Below are positions 1-8,647 of a DNA stretch of 22,332 nucleotides, piece by piece. Each line of letters opens with the position of its first letter. Position 1 is the stretch's first letter. Both the position numbers and the translations under genes were made by a program. This stretch comes from Candidatus Pelagibacterales bacterium (lineage in GTDB: Bacteria > Pseudomonadota > Alphaproteobacteria > TMED109): positions 136,434 through 158,765 of the forward strand of contig PBIU01000009.1 of the NCBI GenBank assembly GCA_002720535.1. The letters run 5' to 3'. Under the pieces are notes generated by a model. That model did not search any database and was not told where the DNA came from. It was given only the letters and a program-made list of their open reading frames with translations.

Positions 1-4
1 TATA

Positions 5-148
5 TTAACCTTTAATTATTTTTGCTAAATTTGAACATTTTTTTGAGCAATATTTTACTTGTTTCCAATTTAATTTCCATTTTTTTCTCCACTTAAATGG
101 TCTATTGCAAACAATACATATTTTTTCTGGAAGTTCACTTTTTTTCAT
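5..148 (-). CDS. DUF2256 family small zinc-ribbon-like protein (47 aa)
   Basis: Translating the minus strand from the ATG at 148-146 gives a 47-residue protein ending in TAA at 7-5. It starts MKKSELPEKICIVCNRPF and has four cysteines in two knuckles, C11/C14 and C34/C38, with a Trp/Lys-rich middle (KWRKKWKLNW). This is the pattern of DUF2256 proteins, small conserved proteins of unknown function with a predicted Cys4 metal site, often found near cryptochrome/photolyase genes. It lies 22 nt downstream of the aldolase gene on the same strand and may be the last gene of that operon. I see no strong Shine-Dalgarno sequence. The family call rests on the Cys spacing and the conserved N-terminal wording, from memory. 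Confidence 0.8.
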   Translation of the reverse strand: MKKSELPEKICIVCNRPFKWRKKWKLNWKQVKYCSKKCSNLAKIIKG

Positions 149-170
149 TTAAAATATTAATGATAAATAA

Positions 171-926
171 TTACTTTTTAGCATTTGCAATTTCTCTTTT
201 AGATGCTTGTGTTAAAAGGGCAGCATCTGCAGAAATTGTTCCTAAATCATAGCCCATATCAAATCGCTCCTTGACTGTCTTACCGTCTGGGCAGTGTATA
301 CCAGCTTTAATATTATATTTTTTACATGTTTCTACTATATGTTTTATACAATCCTCTACTTCTTTCTCATAAGTATATGGTATATAGCCCATAGTAACTG
401 CTAAATCACTTGGTCCAACATAAACGGCATCTAATTCTTCTACAGACAAGATTTTATCTAAATTATCTACTGCTTCAGATGTTTCAATCATAGCAAAATT
501 TAATAAAGTATCATTTGCATGAAGAAAATAATCATCACCTCCATAAATTCTAGCTCTTACAGGTCCAAAGCTTCTATTTCCTCTAGGTGCATATTTACAT
601 GCAGAAACAAATCTTTCACATTCTTCTTTTGTATTTACCATAGGACAAATTATGCCATATGCACCTGCATCTAAGCATTTCATTACCATACTAGGCTCAT
701 TCCAAGGCACTCTTACCATCGGGGTTATGTCATATCCCGAAATAGCCTGTAACATCTCGACAACTTTTTGATATCCTAAAAGTCCATGTTGCATATCTAA
801 TGTGATACTATCAAATCCAGAAGCTGCCATAATTTCAGCACTAAAAGTATTTGCCATTGAAGACCAACCATTTACTATTGATTTACCTTCATTCCATGCA
901 TCTTTAATACCATTTTTTTTCATCAT
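171..926 (-). CDS. HpcH/HpaI family class II aldolase
   Basis: This 251-residue protein matches the HpcH/HpaI (2-keto-3-deoxy acid, pyruvate-dependent class II) aldolase family in length and motifs. Members reversibly split 2-keto-3-deoxy sugar acids or 4-hydroxy-2-oxo acids into pyruvate and an aldehyde in the cytosol, using a divalent metal. Visible key residues are the catalytic-type His47 in LDMQHG, Arg72 in MVRVPW, metal ligand Glu148 in MIETSEA and Asp174 in VGPSDLA, plus the family GPxRA segment near residue 121. The start is ambiguous: two ATG codons stand in tandem. A GGGGGG run (933-928) is only 1 nt from the first but 4 nt from the second, so a 250-residue product may be the real one. 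It follows selO by 46 nt on the same strand. The exact substrate cannot be read from sequence; the SMP-30 and SDR genes further on are not close enough to settle it. Confidence 0.9.
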   Translation of the reverse strand: MMKKNGIKDAWNEGKSIVNGWSSMANTFSAEIMAASGFDSITLDMQHGLLGYQKVVEMLQAISGYDITPMVRVPWNEPSMVMKCLDAGAYGIICPMVNTKEECERFVSACKYAPRGNRSFGPVRARIYGGDDYFLHANDTLLNFAMIETSEAVDNLDKILSVEELDAVYVGPSDLAVTMGYIPYTYEKEVEDCIKHIVETCKKYNIKAGIHCPDGKTVKERFDMGYDLGTISADAALLTQASKREIANAKK

Positions 927-972
927 TCCCCCCGTATAAATTTTAGAACCATTATTTTATCATGAAACAAAA

Positions 973-2436
973 CTATGTTCCACAAAATGTTTCAGTAACT
1001 ATTTGATTTTCTTGCGGAGGTTTTTGGTACTCTTTATATTCATCCTGGTCATCATAAGGTTTCAGTAAAACTTTATTTAATATTTCAAAATAAGAATAAT
1101 CTCCTTCTAATGCTTTACTTATAATTTCTTCAATTCTATGATTTCTTGGTATAAAAGCTGGATTAATAGTATTTATAAATTTAAATATATCTTTTTTATC
1201 ATTATCTTCTTTTGATATTCTATTCCTCCATTTATCAATCCATTCATTATTATGGCTCATAAAATATTTTTTAAAATTATCATCATCATTATTAATTAAA
1301 GAACTAATACTTCTAAAAGTTAGAGTAAAATCAGTCTTATTCTTATCCATTAAATCTAATAAATTCTTAATCAATTTTTCATCATCTTCATTTATTTTTC
1401 TGAATCCTAGTTTATTTCTAAAAATTTTAAGCCATAAAGAATTATATATATCATCAAATTCATCAACAGCACTTTGTGCTAAATTTATTGCTTTTTTCTC
1501 ATTTTCACTAATTAAAGGTAATAAACAAGAAGCTAAACATGCTAAATTCCATTTAATTATAGCTGGTTGATTTTTGTATGCGTAACGACCAGTTTGATCA
1601 ATAGAACTAAATACTTTATTAAATTGATACTCATCCATAAATGCACAAGGACCATAATCTATAGTCTCTCCAAAAATAGAAGTATTATCAGTATTTAATA
1701 CTCCATGAATAAAACCTACTCCCATCCATTTAGAAACCAAATTAGCCTGACGTTTAATAACTTTTTTTAATAATCTTAAATAAGGGTTATTATCTTTAAT
1801 ACAATTTTTATAATGCCTATTTATTACATAATCAGCCAGGGTTTTTAATCCATCTAGATCTTTTCTGGATGCAAAATACTGAAAAGTTCCTACCCTTATG
1901 TGACTAAAAGCAACCCTCGTTAATATTGCACCTGGAAACTCTTTTTCTCTATAAACTTTTTCTCCTGTAGATATTGCAGTAAGAGCGCGTGTTGTTGGAA
2001 TACCAAGATTTTCCATAGCTTCACTTAAAATATACTCTCGTAAAATAGGGCCTAACCATGCTCTTCCATCACCCATTCTTGAAAATGGAGTAGGACCACA
2101 CCCTTTTAACTGAATATCTCTCCTCAAACCTTTTTTATCTAATATTTCTCCTAAAAGAATAGCCCTACCATCTCCTAATTGTGGAACCCAATTCCCAAAT
2201 TGATGTCCAGCATATGCCATTGCTATGGGCTGAGAACCAGAGAATAAAGAATTGCCTGAAAAAAAAATTTCAGGTTGCATATTATCAAATTTTATTCCTA
2301 GTTCATCAGCTAAGATATTATTTAATTTTATAATATTAGGACTTTTAACAGGAGTAGGCTTAACATTTGAATAAAATTTTTCAGGTAAACGAGCATAGCT
2401 ATTATCAAAATCTATATTCATATAATTATTTTCCAT
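973..2436 (-). CDS. selO: SelO/YdiU family protein adenylyltransferase (AMPylase)
   Basis: This is a full-length SelO pseudokinase (487 aa; family members are about 480-490). SelO transfers AMP from ATP to Ser/Thr/Tyr residues of target proteins and is linked to redox stress responses. The signature block GCGPTPFSRMGDGRAW (residues 112-127) follows Lys111. Glu139 stands in the expected helix, and HGVLNTDN supplies the catalytic/metal Asp250 and Asn251, with Asp260 in IDYGP. The C-terminus ends TFCGT, with Cys485 encoded by TGT, so it is the Cys form and not the selenocysteine form. Cys485 and Cys264 (YGPCAF) are candidates for the regulatory disulfide described for SelO; that pairing is inference. 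The gene diverges from egtB across 77 bp and precedes the aldolase gene. Being next to ergothioneine genes fits a redox theme. Confidence 0.95.
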   Translation of the reverse strand: MENNYMNIDFDNSYARLPEKFYSNVKPTPVKSPNIIKLNNILADELGIKFDNMQPEIFFSGNSLFSGSQPIAMAYAGHQFGNWVPQLGDGRAILLGEILDKKGLRRDIQLKGCGPTPFSRMGDGRAWLGPILREYILSEAMENLGIPTTRALTAISTGEKVYREKEFPGAILTRVAFSHIRVGTFQYFASRKDLDGLKTLADYVINRHYKNCIKDNNPYLRLLKKVIKRQANLVSKWMGVGFIHGVLNTDNTSIFGETIDYGPCAFMDEYQFNKVFSSIDQTGRYAYKNQPAIIKWNLACLASCLLPLISENEKKAINLAQSAVDEFDDIYNSLWLKIFRNKLGFRKINEDDEKLIKNLLDLMDKNKTDFTLTFRSISSLINNDDDNFKKYFMSHNNEWIDKWRNRISKEDNDKKDIFKFINTINPAFIPRNHRIEEIISKALEGDYSYFEILNKVLLKPYDDQDEYKEYQKPPQENQIVTETFCGT

Positions 2437-2440
2437 ATAT

Positions 2441-2480
2441 ATAATAAAATAGTACCTTATTAATTATAATACCTTATATT
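2441..2480. promoter_or_regulatory. Candidate divergent promoter/operator between selO and egtB
   Basis: The short gap between the divergent selO and egtB genes contains ATTATAAT (2463-2470), which reads as a TATAAT -10 box on both strands. It is flanked by two direct copies of TACCTTAT (2453-2460 and 2470-2477), spaced 17 bp. No good -35 hexamer is visible on either strand. In a genome this AT-rich a TATAAT match alone is weak; the exact 8-mer repeat is what makes the site worth noting. Confidence 0.25.
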
Positions 2481-2513
2481 ATTTATTTTTAAATTATTAA
2501 AATTGAAACTATA

Positions 2514-3743
2514 ATGAAAAAGATTGATTTATTAAAAAAATTTAATCAAGTAAGAAAAAAAACTATTTCTATATGTACCCCCCTTGAGATAGAAGATTAT
2601 GTTGTACAACCTAACCAAGAAGTAAGTCCTATTAAGTGGCATCTAGGTCACTCATCGTGGTTTTTTGAAGAAATTATCATATTAAAATTTCGAAAAAATA
2701 AAAATAGGTTTGATGAAACTTATAATACTATTTTTAATTCCTATTATAAATCTTTAGGCAATCATTGGAAACAGTCTCAAAGAGGTCAATTATCTCGACC
2801 AACAGTTAAAGAAATAATAAAATATAGAAATTATATTAATGAAGAAATTAATAAAATTTTTTCTTCTAATAAAAATAATAAAGAATTAAATTTTTTGCTA
2901 GAATTAGGTATAAATCACGAAGAGCAACATCAAGAATTAATGTTTATGGATATTAAATATATTTTAAATATCAATTTAAATAAGATAAAATATGCAAAAA
3001 CAAATATTCCCAAAATAAAGCCTAAAATAAAAAAATGGAAAACTTTTAATGAAGGATTATATGAGATTGGTGCGGAAAATAATGAATTTGCATACGATAA
3101 TGAAAAACCAAAGCATAAAGTATATATTCATTCTTTTAAAATCAATGAGCAATTTATTACAAATAAGGATTATAAAAATTTTATAGAAGATAAAGGATAT
3201 CAAAAACCTGAGTACTGGTTGAGTAAAGGATGGGATTGGATTAATTTGAATAATATAAAAGGTCCAAAATATTGGCAGTTTATTAATAAAAATAATATAA
3301 AAGAATACACTTTACATGGACTAGTTTCACTTAATCTAGAAGCTCCAGTATGCCATATAAGTTATTATGAAGCTTCAGCATATGCAAAATGGGCAAATTC
3401 TCGATTACCTACAGAAGAAGAGTCAGAAATATTTTTAAATAATCTTAATACTAATCAAATAAATCATAGTAAAACTAAAAATATATTTCATGCAAGTGAC
3501 ATTAACTTATGTGTAAATAATCTCTGGTGGTGGACTAAGAGCCACTATTCATCCTATCCTGGATTTAGAGCTTTTCATGAAAATATCGAAGAATATAATG
3601 AAAAATTTATGTGCGGACAATTTATATTAAAAGGAGGATGCATAAATACATCATCTGGACATATTAGAAATACTTATAGAAATTTTTACGAACCACATCA
3701 AAGATGGATGTTTTCTGGAATTAGATTAGCAAGAGATATATAA
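2514..3743 (+). CDS. egtB: Hercynine oxygenase / sulfoxide synthase EgtB
   Basis: The 409-residue protein has the two EgtB domains: an N-terminal DinB-like domain (about 1-150) and a C-terminal FGE-sulfatase-type fold (about 170-409). EgtB is a non-haem iron enzyme that joins oxygen, hercynine and a thiol (gamma-glutamylcysteine or cysteine) to form the sulfoxide precursor of ergothioneine. The three iron-binding histidines fit His46 in WHLGHSSWF and His135/His139 in INHEEQHQEL. The C-terminal domain shows HISYYEASAYAKWANSRLPTE and ends GIRLARD, typical of the fold. Its stop codon overlaps the egtD start (TAATG), so the two are translationally coupled. There is no fused methyltransferase, which argues against the ovothiol enzyme OvoA. 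Which thiol donor is used cannot be told here. Confidence 0.95.
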   Translation: MKKIDLLKKFNQVRKKTISICTPLEIEDYVVQPNQEVSPIKWHLGHSSWFFEEIIILKFRKNKNRFDETYNTIFNSYYKSLGNHWKQSQRGQLSRPTVKEIIKYRNYINEEINKIFSSNKNNKELNFLLELGINHEEQHQELMFMDIKYILNINLNKIKYAKTNIPKIKPKIKKWKTFNEGLYEIGAENNEFAYDNEKPKHKVYIHSFKINEQFITNKDYKNFIEDKGYQKPEYWLSKGWDWINLNNIKGPKYWQFINKNNIKEYTLHGLVSLNLEAPVCHISYYEASAYAKWANSRLPTEEESEIFLNNLNTNQINHSKTKNIFHASDINLCVNNLWWWTKSHYSSYPGFRAFHENIEEYNEKFMCGQFILKGGCINTSSGHIRNTYRNFYEPHQRWMFSGIRLARDI

Positions 3744-4729
3744 TGAAAATAATTGATTTGAGCAAAATACAAAATAAATCTAAAAATACTAAAAGAATTA
3801 ATTCCTTTGCTGATGATATTGACAAAGGGTTAAGTTTAAAAAATAAAGCCATATCTTCAAAATATTTTTATGATGACAGAGGATCAAAAATATTTCAAAG
3901 AATTACAAAACACCCTGATTATTATCTAACAAATAATGAAATAGAAATATTAAATAAAGTTAAACTTAAATTACCAAATATACTTAAACTAAAAGAAATA
4001 GATATAATAGAACTAGGTCCGGGTGATGGTAGTAAAAGTAAAGTTATAATAGAAGGTTTTTTAAAAAAAAATTATATTGTTAACTATTATCCAATTGATA
4101 TATCTAAAAAAGCACTCAAACTCATAAAACGAAATATTAAAGAAAATAATAGATTAAATATTAATGGGATTGTTAGCGAATATATTGTAGGACTAAGCTA
4201 CGTAAAAAATTTATCTAAAAACAAGCAATTAATTTTATTTTTAGGATCTAATATAGGTAATTTTGAAAGATCTCAATCAGTAAAATTTATGAAAAGTATT
4301 AATAATAATATTAAAAAAGATAGCTATATTTTTATTGGTTTTGACTTAAAAAAAGACCCAAGAAAACTTAATAAAGCTTATAATGATTCAAGCAACTTAA
4401 CAAAAAAATTTAATTTAAATTTATTAAGTAGAATTAATAATGATTTGCAAGCAAACTTTAATTTAAAAAAATTTATTCATTATGGAATTTATAATCCATT
4501 ATTAGGAGCTATGGAAAGTTTCTTAATTTCTAAAGAAAAACAACAAGTAAATATAAAAAAAATTAAGAAAGTTTACTCTTTTGAAGCAAATGAAACTATT
4601 CATTTAGAGTATTCTTTTAAATATACTATTGAAGATATAGAGAATCTAGCTAAAAAATCCAAATATACTATTGAAAAACATTATAAAAATAATGATAAAG
4701 GTTTTATAAATGCATTATGGAAGAAGTAA
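3743..4729 (+). CDS. egtD: L-histidine N-alpha-methyltransferase EgtD
   Basis: EgtD uses three S-adenosylmethionine molecules to convert histidine to hercynine, the substrate of EgtB. The 328-residue length is normal. The N-terminal YFYDDRGSKIFQRI block, SAM motif I (ELGPGDGS, residues 90-97), the following acidic Asp119 (YPIDIS) and FLGSNIGNF (167-174) are all present. The histidine-binding residues known from mycobacterial EgtD appear to be kept: Asn173, Tyr213 in KAYND, and Glu289/Ser291 in IHLEYSFKY. The start ATG shares one base with the egtB stop. The stop is directly abutted by the stop of the convergent cytochrome gene, with no spacer. egtA, egtC and egtE are not next to it; a two-gene egtB-egtD arrangement is common outside actinobacteria. 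Confidence 0.95.
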   Translation: MKIIDLSKIQNKSKNTKRINSFADDIDKGLSLKNKAISSKYFYDDRGSKIFQRITKHPDYYLTNNEIEILNKVKLKLPNILKLKEIDIIELGPGDGSKSKVIIEGFLKKNYIVNYYPIDISKKALKLIKRNIKENNRLNINGIVSEYIVGLSYVKNLSKNKQLILFLGSNIGNFERSQSVKFMKSINNNIKKDSYIFIGFDLKKDPRKLNKAYNDSSNLTKKFNLNLLSRINNDLQANFNLKKFIHYGIYNPLLGAMESFLISKEKQQVNIKKIKKVYSFEANETIHLEYSFKYTIEDIENLAKKSKYTIEKHYKNNDKGFINALWKK

Positions 4730-4993
4730 TTAATTGGTAGATAAAAAATTATAGATATTTAAAATCTCATCATCAGAAAATTTACTTTTAAAAGAACCCA
4801 TCATGGTACCTGCTCTACCATTCTTAACAATCATTAAGAATGTAGCTGGTTTTAACTTAGTACCTATAATATTTGGTGCCGTTCTCTTGTGACATGTAGC
4901 GCAATTTCTATTAAAAAGGGATTCACCAATAGAAGTGTCAGCAAAAGAAATGTGGGGCACCAAAAAAATTATAGATAATAATATTTTTAACAT
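4730..4993 (-). CDS. Small periplasmic class I cytochrome c
   Basis: This 87-residue protein begins with a signal peptide (about residues 1-18, cleavage near SFA|D). The haem c attachment motif CATCH spans residues 31-35 (Cys31, Cys34, axial His35). A distal axial Met is probably Met64 or Met65 in GTMMGSF, followed by a C-terminal helix (FSDDEILNIYNFL), as in small soluble class I cytochromes c. It is expected to carry electrons in the periplasm; the partner is not evident. It lies 31 nt downstream of the two-helix membrane protein gene on the same strand, so the two may be cotranscribed. It is convergent with egtD with zero intergenic bases. Confidence 0.9.
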   Translation of the reverse strand: MLKILLSIIFLVPHISFADTSIGESLFNRNCATCHKRTAPNIIGTKLKPATFLMIVKNGRAGTMMGSFKSKFSDDEILNIYNFLSTN

Positions 4994-5024
4994 AAGTAAG
5001 AAAATATTAAATTATAATTATAAT

Positions 5025-5255
5025 TTAATTATTAGCTTTTTTAAAAATTTCTGCAGTAAAAAATACACCTATTAAAACTATAGTATGCATTAAAGCTGAT
5101 GGCCCGAAGAACTGCATTGACCCTATCCACATTGTAAATATAAAAGACCACATAAACGCTAATGTAGTCATAATTTGAAATCTTACCATTTTAGGAAGAC
5201 TTTTTAGTGGATTAGAATTTGGACTCATTACAACAGCATAAGATTCTTTAATCAT
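5025..5255 (-). CDS. Small membrane protein with two predicted helices
   Basis: I do not recognise a named family. The 76-residue product has two strongly hydrophobic stretches, roughly 27-45 (containing FMWSFIFTMWIG) and 52-70 (LMHTIVLIGVFFTAEIF). A conserved-looking loop, NPLKSLPKMVRFQ, precedes the first. A Shine-Dalgarno GGAG (5265-5262) sits 6 nt upstream of the ATG, which supports this start over the internal Met10. The small cytochrome c gene follows after 31 nt, so a role in a small electron-transfer unit is possible but not shown. Confidence 0.75.
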   Translation of the reverse strand: MIKESYAVVMSPNSNPLKSLPKMVRFQIMTTLAFMWSFIFTMWIGSMQFFGPSALMHTIVLIGVFFTAEIFKKANN

Positions 5256-5345
5256 TTTAAACTCCTTTTTTTTTATATTGATACGGAGTTATTTATATTA
5301 TAGATCATTTATTTAATTAAAAAATTATAGAGAATAAAAAAAAAA

Positions 5346-5376
5346 TATAATATATTTTTTAAAAGTGATTTGGAAA
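5346..5376 (+). promoter_or_regulatory. Candidate -10 box and Shine-Dalgarno upstream of the monooxygenase gene
   Basis: A TATAAT at 5346-5351 would place a transcript start about 23 nt before the ATG at 5381. GGAAA (5372-5376) sits 6 nt before the ATG when counted from GGA. No convincing -35 element is seen, so this is weak. Confidence 0.3.
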
Positions 5377-5380
5377 TTAA

Positions 5381-7033
5381 ATGATTAAAGATAAAAATAT
5401 TTATGATTTAGTTATAATTGGAGCAGGTTTTGCTGGTTTATATAGCCTTTATAAAGCAAAATTAGCAAATTTAAATGTTATTACTATAGAACGGGCATCT
5501 AATGTAGGAGGAACTTGGTATTGGAATAGATATCCTGGGGCAAGATGTGATGTTGAAAGTATGCAATATTCCTACCAGTTTTCAAGTGAACTTCAAGAAG
5601 AATGGGAGTGGACTGAAAAGTATGCAACTCAACCAGAAATATTAAAATATGCAAATCACGTTGCTGATCGCTTCAATCTAAGAAAAAATATTAATTTTAA
5701 TACCGAAATTAAATCGGCAAAATTTATTACAGATAAAAATTACTGGTTACTTACTAACCATAAAAAAGAATTAATTAAAACAAGATTTTGTATAATGGCG
5801 ACAGGTTGCCTTTCAACATTGAATAAGCCCAATTTTAAAAATATAGAAAGTTTTAAAGGAGAAATATACCATACAGGTAGTTGGCCTCATCACAAAGTAA
5901 ACCTAAAGAATAAAATTGTAGGAATAATTGGAACTGGTTCGTCTGCAATTCAGTGCATTCCCGAGATTATAAAAGACGTTAAACAACTATATGTTTTTCA
6001 AAGAACTCCTCATTATACTGTTCCAGCAAGAAATGCCCCACTTAAATATTTAAAAGGCAAAAATATAAGCAATATGAGAGAGCCTATAGGATACGATAAT
6101 GATTTATTTGTTGAAGAAGTTAAATATAATTATTCAAGCTTTAGATTAAAAGCACAAAATTCAGTTGCTGCTATGGCCTTACCAATAAATAATCAATCAG
6201 CTTTGGAAGTTTCTGAAGATAGACGACAACATGTTTTCGAAGACAGATGGAATAAAGGTGGAGTTCCATTTATAGCAGCTTTTGAAGATTTAAACTTTAA
6301 TAGAGAAGCTAATGAAACTGCTGCAAAATTTGTAAGAAATAAAATAAAATCTTTAGTAAAGGATAGTAATGTAGCTAAATTGCTTACTCCTAATTATCCT
6401 ATAGGATGCAAAAGACTAGCTGTAGATAGTAATTACTATGAAACTTATAACAGGTCTAATATTTCACTTATAGACCTGAAAACTGACCCTATCAAAGAAT
6501 TTTCTAAAGACGGAATATCTACTTCCAAAAAATGTTTTGAACTCGATGTAGTTATTTTAGCTACAGGCTTTGATGCCATGACAGGGACATTATTTAATAT
6601 TGATATAGAAGGTAAAGATAATATTAAACTAAAAGATAAATGGTCTAATGGACCTAAAAATTATTTAGGGTTAGCATCTTCAGGATTTCCAAATCTATTT
6701 ACTGTTTCCGGTCCAGGAAGTCCTTCAGTTTTAACCAATATGATTGTTTCTATTGAACAGCATGTTAATTGGATATTTGATTGCATCAAATATATGCAAA
6801 ATAATGATAAAAGTTTTATAGAAGCATCTTTAAATGCCGAAGATGACTGGTTTAAACATAATCAAGAAGTTTCTATCGATCATGTTCGGTCATCCTGTAG
6901 CTCCTGGTATATTGGAGCTAACATTAAAGGAAAAGCTAAAAACTTTATGCCTTATGTGGGAGGATACTCGAAATATGTTGAAAAATGTAATGAAGTTTCC
7001 AAAAATGATTATGAAGGATTTATATTAAAATAA
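5381..7033 (+). CDS. Type I Baeyer-Villiger flavin monooxygenase
   Basis: This 550-residue enzyme has both dinucleotide-binding motifs and the Baeyer-Villiger fingerprints. The FAD site is GAGFAG (residues 14-19) and the NADPH site is GTGSSA (184-189). The type I fingerprint FxGxxxHxxxW is FKGEIYHTGSW (158-168), and the second signature reads GGTWYWNRYPGARCD (43-57). A CKRL segment probably holds the arginine equivalent to the active-site Arg of cyclohexanone and phenylacetone monooxygenases, and ATGFD follows later. Such enzymes insert oxygen next to a ketone to make an ester or lactone, or oxidise sulfides. The length and CSSWYIGANIKGK C-terminal motif fit the CHMO/PAMO-like group. No substrate-specific neighbour is present. 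It converges with the helicase gene across 15 bp. Confidence 0.92.
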   Translation: MIKDKNIYDLVIIGAGFAGLYSLYKAKLANLNVITIERASNVGGTWYWNRYPGARCDVESMQYSYQFSSELQEEWEWTEKYATQPEILKYANHVADRFNLRKNINFNTEIKSAKFITDKNYWLLTNHKKELIKTRFCIMATGCLSTLNKPNFKNIESFKGEIYHTGSWPHHKVNLKNKIVGIIGTGSSAIQCIPEIIKDVKQLYVFQRTPHYTVPARNAPLKYLKGKNISNMREPIGYDNDLFVEEVKYNYSSFRLKAQNSVAAMALPINNQSALEVSEDRRQHVFEDRWNKGGVPFIAAFEDLNFNREANETAAKFVRNKIKSLVKDSNVAKLLTPNYPIGCKRLAVDSNYYETYNRSNISLIDLKTDPIKEFSKDGISTSKKCFELDVVILATGFDAMTGTLFNIDIEGKDNIKLKDKWSNGPKNYLGLASSGFPNLFTVSGPGSPSVLTNMIVSIEQHVNWIFDCIKYMQNNDKSFIEASLNAEDDWFKHNQEVSIDHVRSSCSSWYIGANIKGKAKNFMPYVGGYSKYVEKCNEVSKNDYEGFILK

Positions 7034-7048
7034 TATAATATTCATCAC

Positions 7049-8539
7049 TTAATTATTTGTTCCATGAAAAGAATCATCTAAATTAAGTAAAGCCTTTCTT
7101 TTATTTGGCTTTCTTTTTTTTAAAAATAATTTCCATTTTTTTTTGTTATTATTTTGTAAATCATTATCTTTTGATTTTCCATCTCTCCTCTTATTTGATT
7201 TTCTCACTAATCGTTCTAGAGATTGATGTTTATCTTGTTGTGTTAGTTTTAATCTTTTTGGTGCAAACCTTTTTTTTGCTTTCTTACTAAAAAGTTTGGC
7301 TAAATTTCTTTTTTTTGTTTTTTTAATTTCTTCATTAGCATTTAACTTTTTTTTTATATTAATTTTATCTAATTTATTAATATTTTTTTTAACATTACTA
7401 ATTAACAAAGTTTCCGATGAATTTAATACGTTTGCATACAAAGAATAACCAATTAATTTTTCAATAGATTTAAGTTTTCTTTTTTCAGATACATCACACA
7501 AAGATATTGCTATGCCTTTCTTTCCAGCTCTAGCTGTTCTTCCTATTCGGTGTATGTATAATTCAGATTGATTTGGCATGTCATAATTTATAATATGAGA
7601 AATATTATCTACATCTATTCCTCTAGCAGCTAAATCTGTAGCAATTAAAATATTTACTTTTCCAATTCTAAAGTTTTTTAGCGTTCTCGTTCTTTGGCTC
7701 TGACTTTTGTCTCCATGAATTGCATCCACATCAATACCTGATTTTTTTAATTTAGAAGCTAATTTATTTGCTCCTATCTTAGTTTTTACGAATACTATAG
7801 ACCTATCAATATTATGATTATTAAATATATCTTGAAGAAATTTAAGTTTTACCTCCCTTTTAACTATAAAAACTCTTTGATCTATTAACTCTATAGGTTT
7901 TGCACTAGGTGAAACGTTTACTTCCTCTGGGCTATTTAAAAATTCATTGGCTAAACTTCTAACTGCTTTAGGCATAGTAGCTGATAAAAGTACCGCTTGC
8001 TTCGTTTTAGAAATATTAGACATAATTAACTTTATGCTAGGCATAAAGCCTAAATCTAGCATTTGATCTGCTTCATCTAATATCACTGTATTTGTACTAT
8101 TTAAATATGCAGCCTTAGATTTAACATGGTCTAATAATCTTCCAGGAGTTGCAACTACTATATCAGCTCCATCCTTTAATGATTTTATCTGTGGGCCTGG
8201 TTTGGCACCTCCTACTATTAAAACAGCTTTAGGCCTAATAATTTTTCCATAGCTTCTAATTTTATCAATAATTTGCATTGCTAGCTCTCGAGTAGGCACT
8301 AATATAAGAACAGGGAATGATTTAGGTGAATTCTTTTTACTCTTTTTAATTAATCTTTCTAATATAGGCAATACAAATGCAGCTGTTTTTCCAGTACCAG
8401 TTTGAGCTATGCCTACTATATCATGATTATTTAGAAATTTCGGAATGACAGCATTTTGTATAGGAGTTGGTTTATCATAATTCTCAGATGCTATTCCTTT
8501 AAGAATAGGGCCTGTTAAACCTAGCTCATTAAAATCCAT
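7049..8539 (-). CDS. DEAD-box ATP-dependent RNA helicase, RhlE-like
   Basis: All standard DEAD-box motifs are present in order: Q motif (PTPIQ, 24-28), Walker A (AQTGTGKT, 45-52), PTREL (82-86), TPGR (131-134), DEAD (155-158), SAT (186-188), then ATDLAARGID and HRIGRTARAG in the second RecA domain. The protein is 496 residues. From about residue 380 onward it is a Lys/Arg/Asn-rich tail with no obvious fold, typical of RhlE/CsdA-like helicases that act on rRNA or mRNA structure, often in cold adaptation. An exact family name (RhlE, SrmB, DeaD) cannot be fixed from motifs alone; RhlE is my best guess from the LGFMPSIK region after the DEAD motif. The upstream gap shared with recQ contains an inverted repeat. 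Confidence 0.92.
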   Translation of the reverse strand: MDFNELGLTGPILKGIASENYDKPTPIQNAVIPKFLNNHDIVGIAQTGTGKTAAFVLPILERLIKKSKKNSPKSFPVLILVPTRELAMQIIDKIRSYGKIIRPKAVLIVGGAKPGPQIKSLKDGADIVVATPGRLLDHVKSKAAYLNSTNTVILDEADQMLDLGFMPSIKLIMSNISKTKQAVLLSATMPKAVRSLANEFLNSPEEVNVSPSAKPIELIDQRVFIVKREVKLKFLQDIFNNHNIDRSIVFVKTKIGANKLASKLKKSGIDVDAIHGDKSQSQRTRTLKNFRIGKVNILIATDLAARGIDVDNISHIINYDMPNQSELYIHRIGRTARAGKKGIAISLCDVSEKRKLKSIEKLIGYSLYANVLNSSETLLISNVKKNINKLDKINIKKKLNANEEIKKTKKRNLAKLFSKKAKKRFAPKRLKLTQQDKHQSLERLVRKSNKRRDGKSKDNDLQNNNKKKWKLFLKKRKPNKRKALLNLDDSFHGTNN

Positions 8540-8563
8540 AGAATTATACTTTCTGTTTTAAGA

Positions 8564-8596
8564 GTTCAAATAAGCTATAAAACGTCTATTTTGAAC
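8564..8596. repeat. Inverted repeat in the helicase/recQ intergenic region
   Basis: GTTCAAA (8564-8570) is matched by its reverse complement TTTGAAC (8590-8596), with a 19-nt spacer. It lies 25 nt upstream of the helicase ATG on the minus strand. It could be an operator or part of a structured leader for the helicase mRNA. It does not fit the LexA patterns I know. In AT-rich DNA a 7-bp pair is not very unusual. Confidence 0.25.
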
Positions 8597-8647
8597 TTAA
8601 TAAGATAAATGAAATTAAATCAAAATTAATATAAGGGGCGATATCAT

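Noticed and set aside
973..990. Selenocysteine at the SelO C-terminus
   Set aside because: The codon is TGT (Cys) in TFCGT, not TGA.
7105..7290. Plus-strand 61-codon frame within the RNA helicase tail
   Set aside because: It is the antisense of Lys-rich codons, which reads as Phe/Leu-rich sequence; it is not a membrane protein gene.
8564..8596. LexA (SOS) box upstream of recQ
   Set aside because: The GTTC/GAAC halves are inverted and 19 nt apart, unlike the direct GTTC-N7-GTTC or the short palindromic forms.
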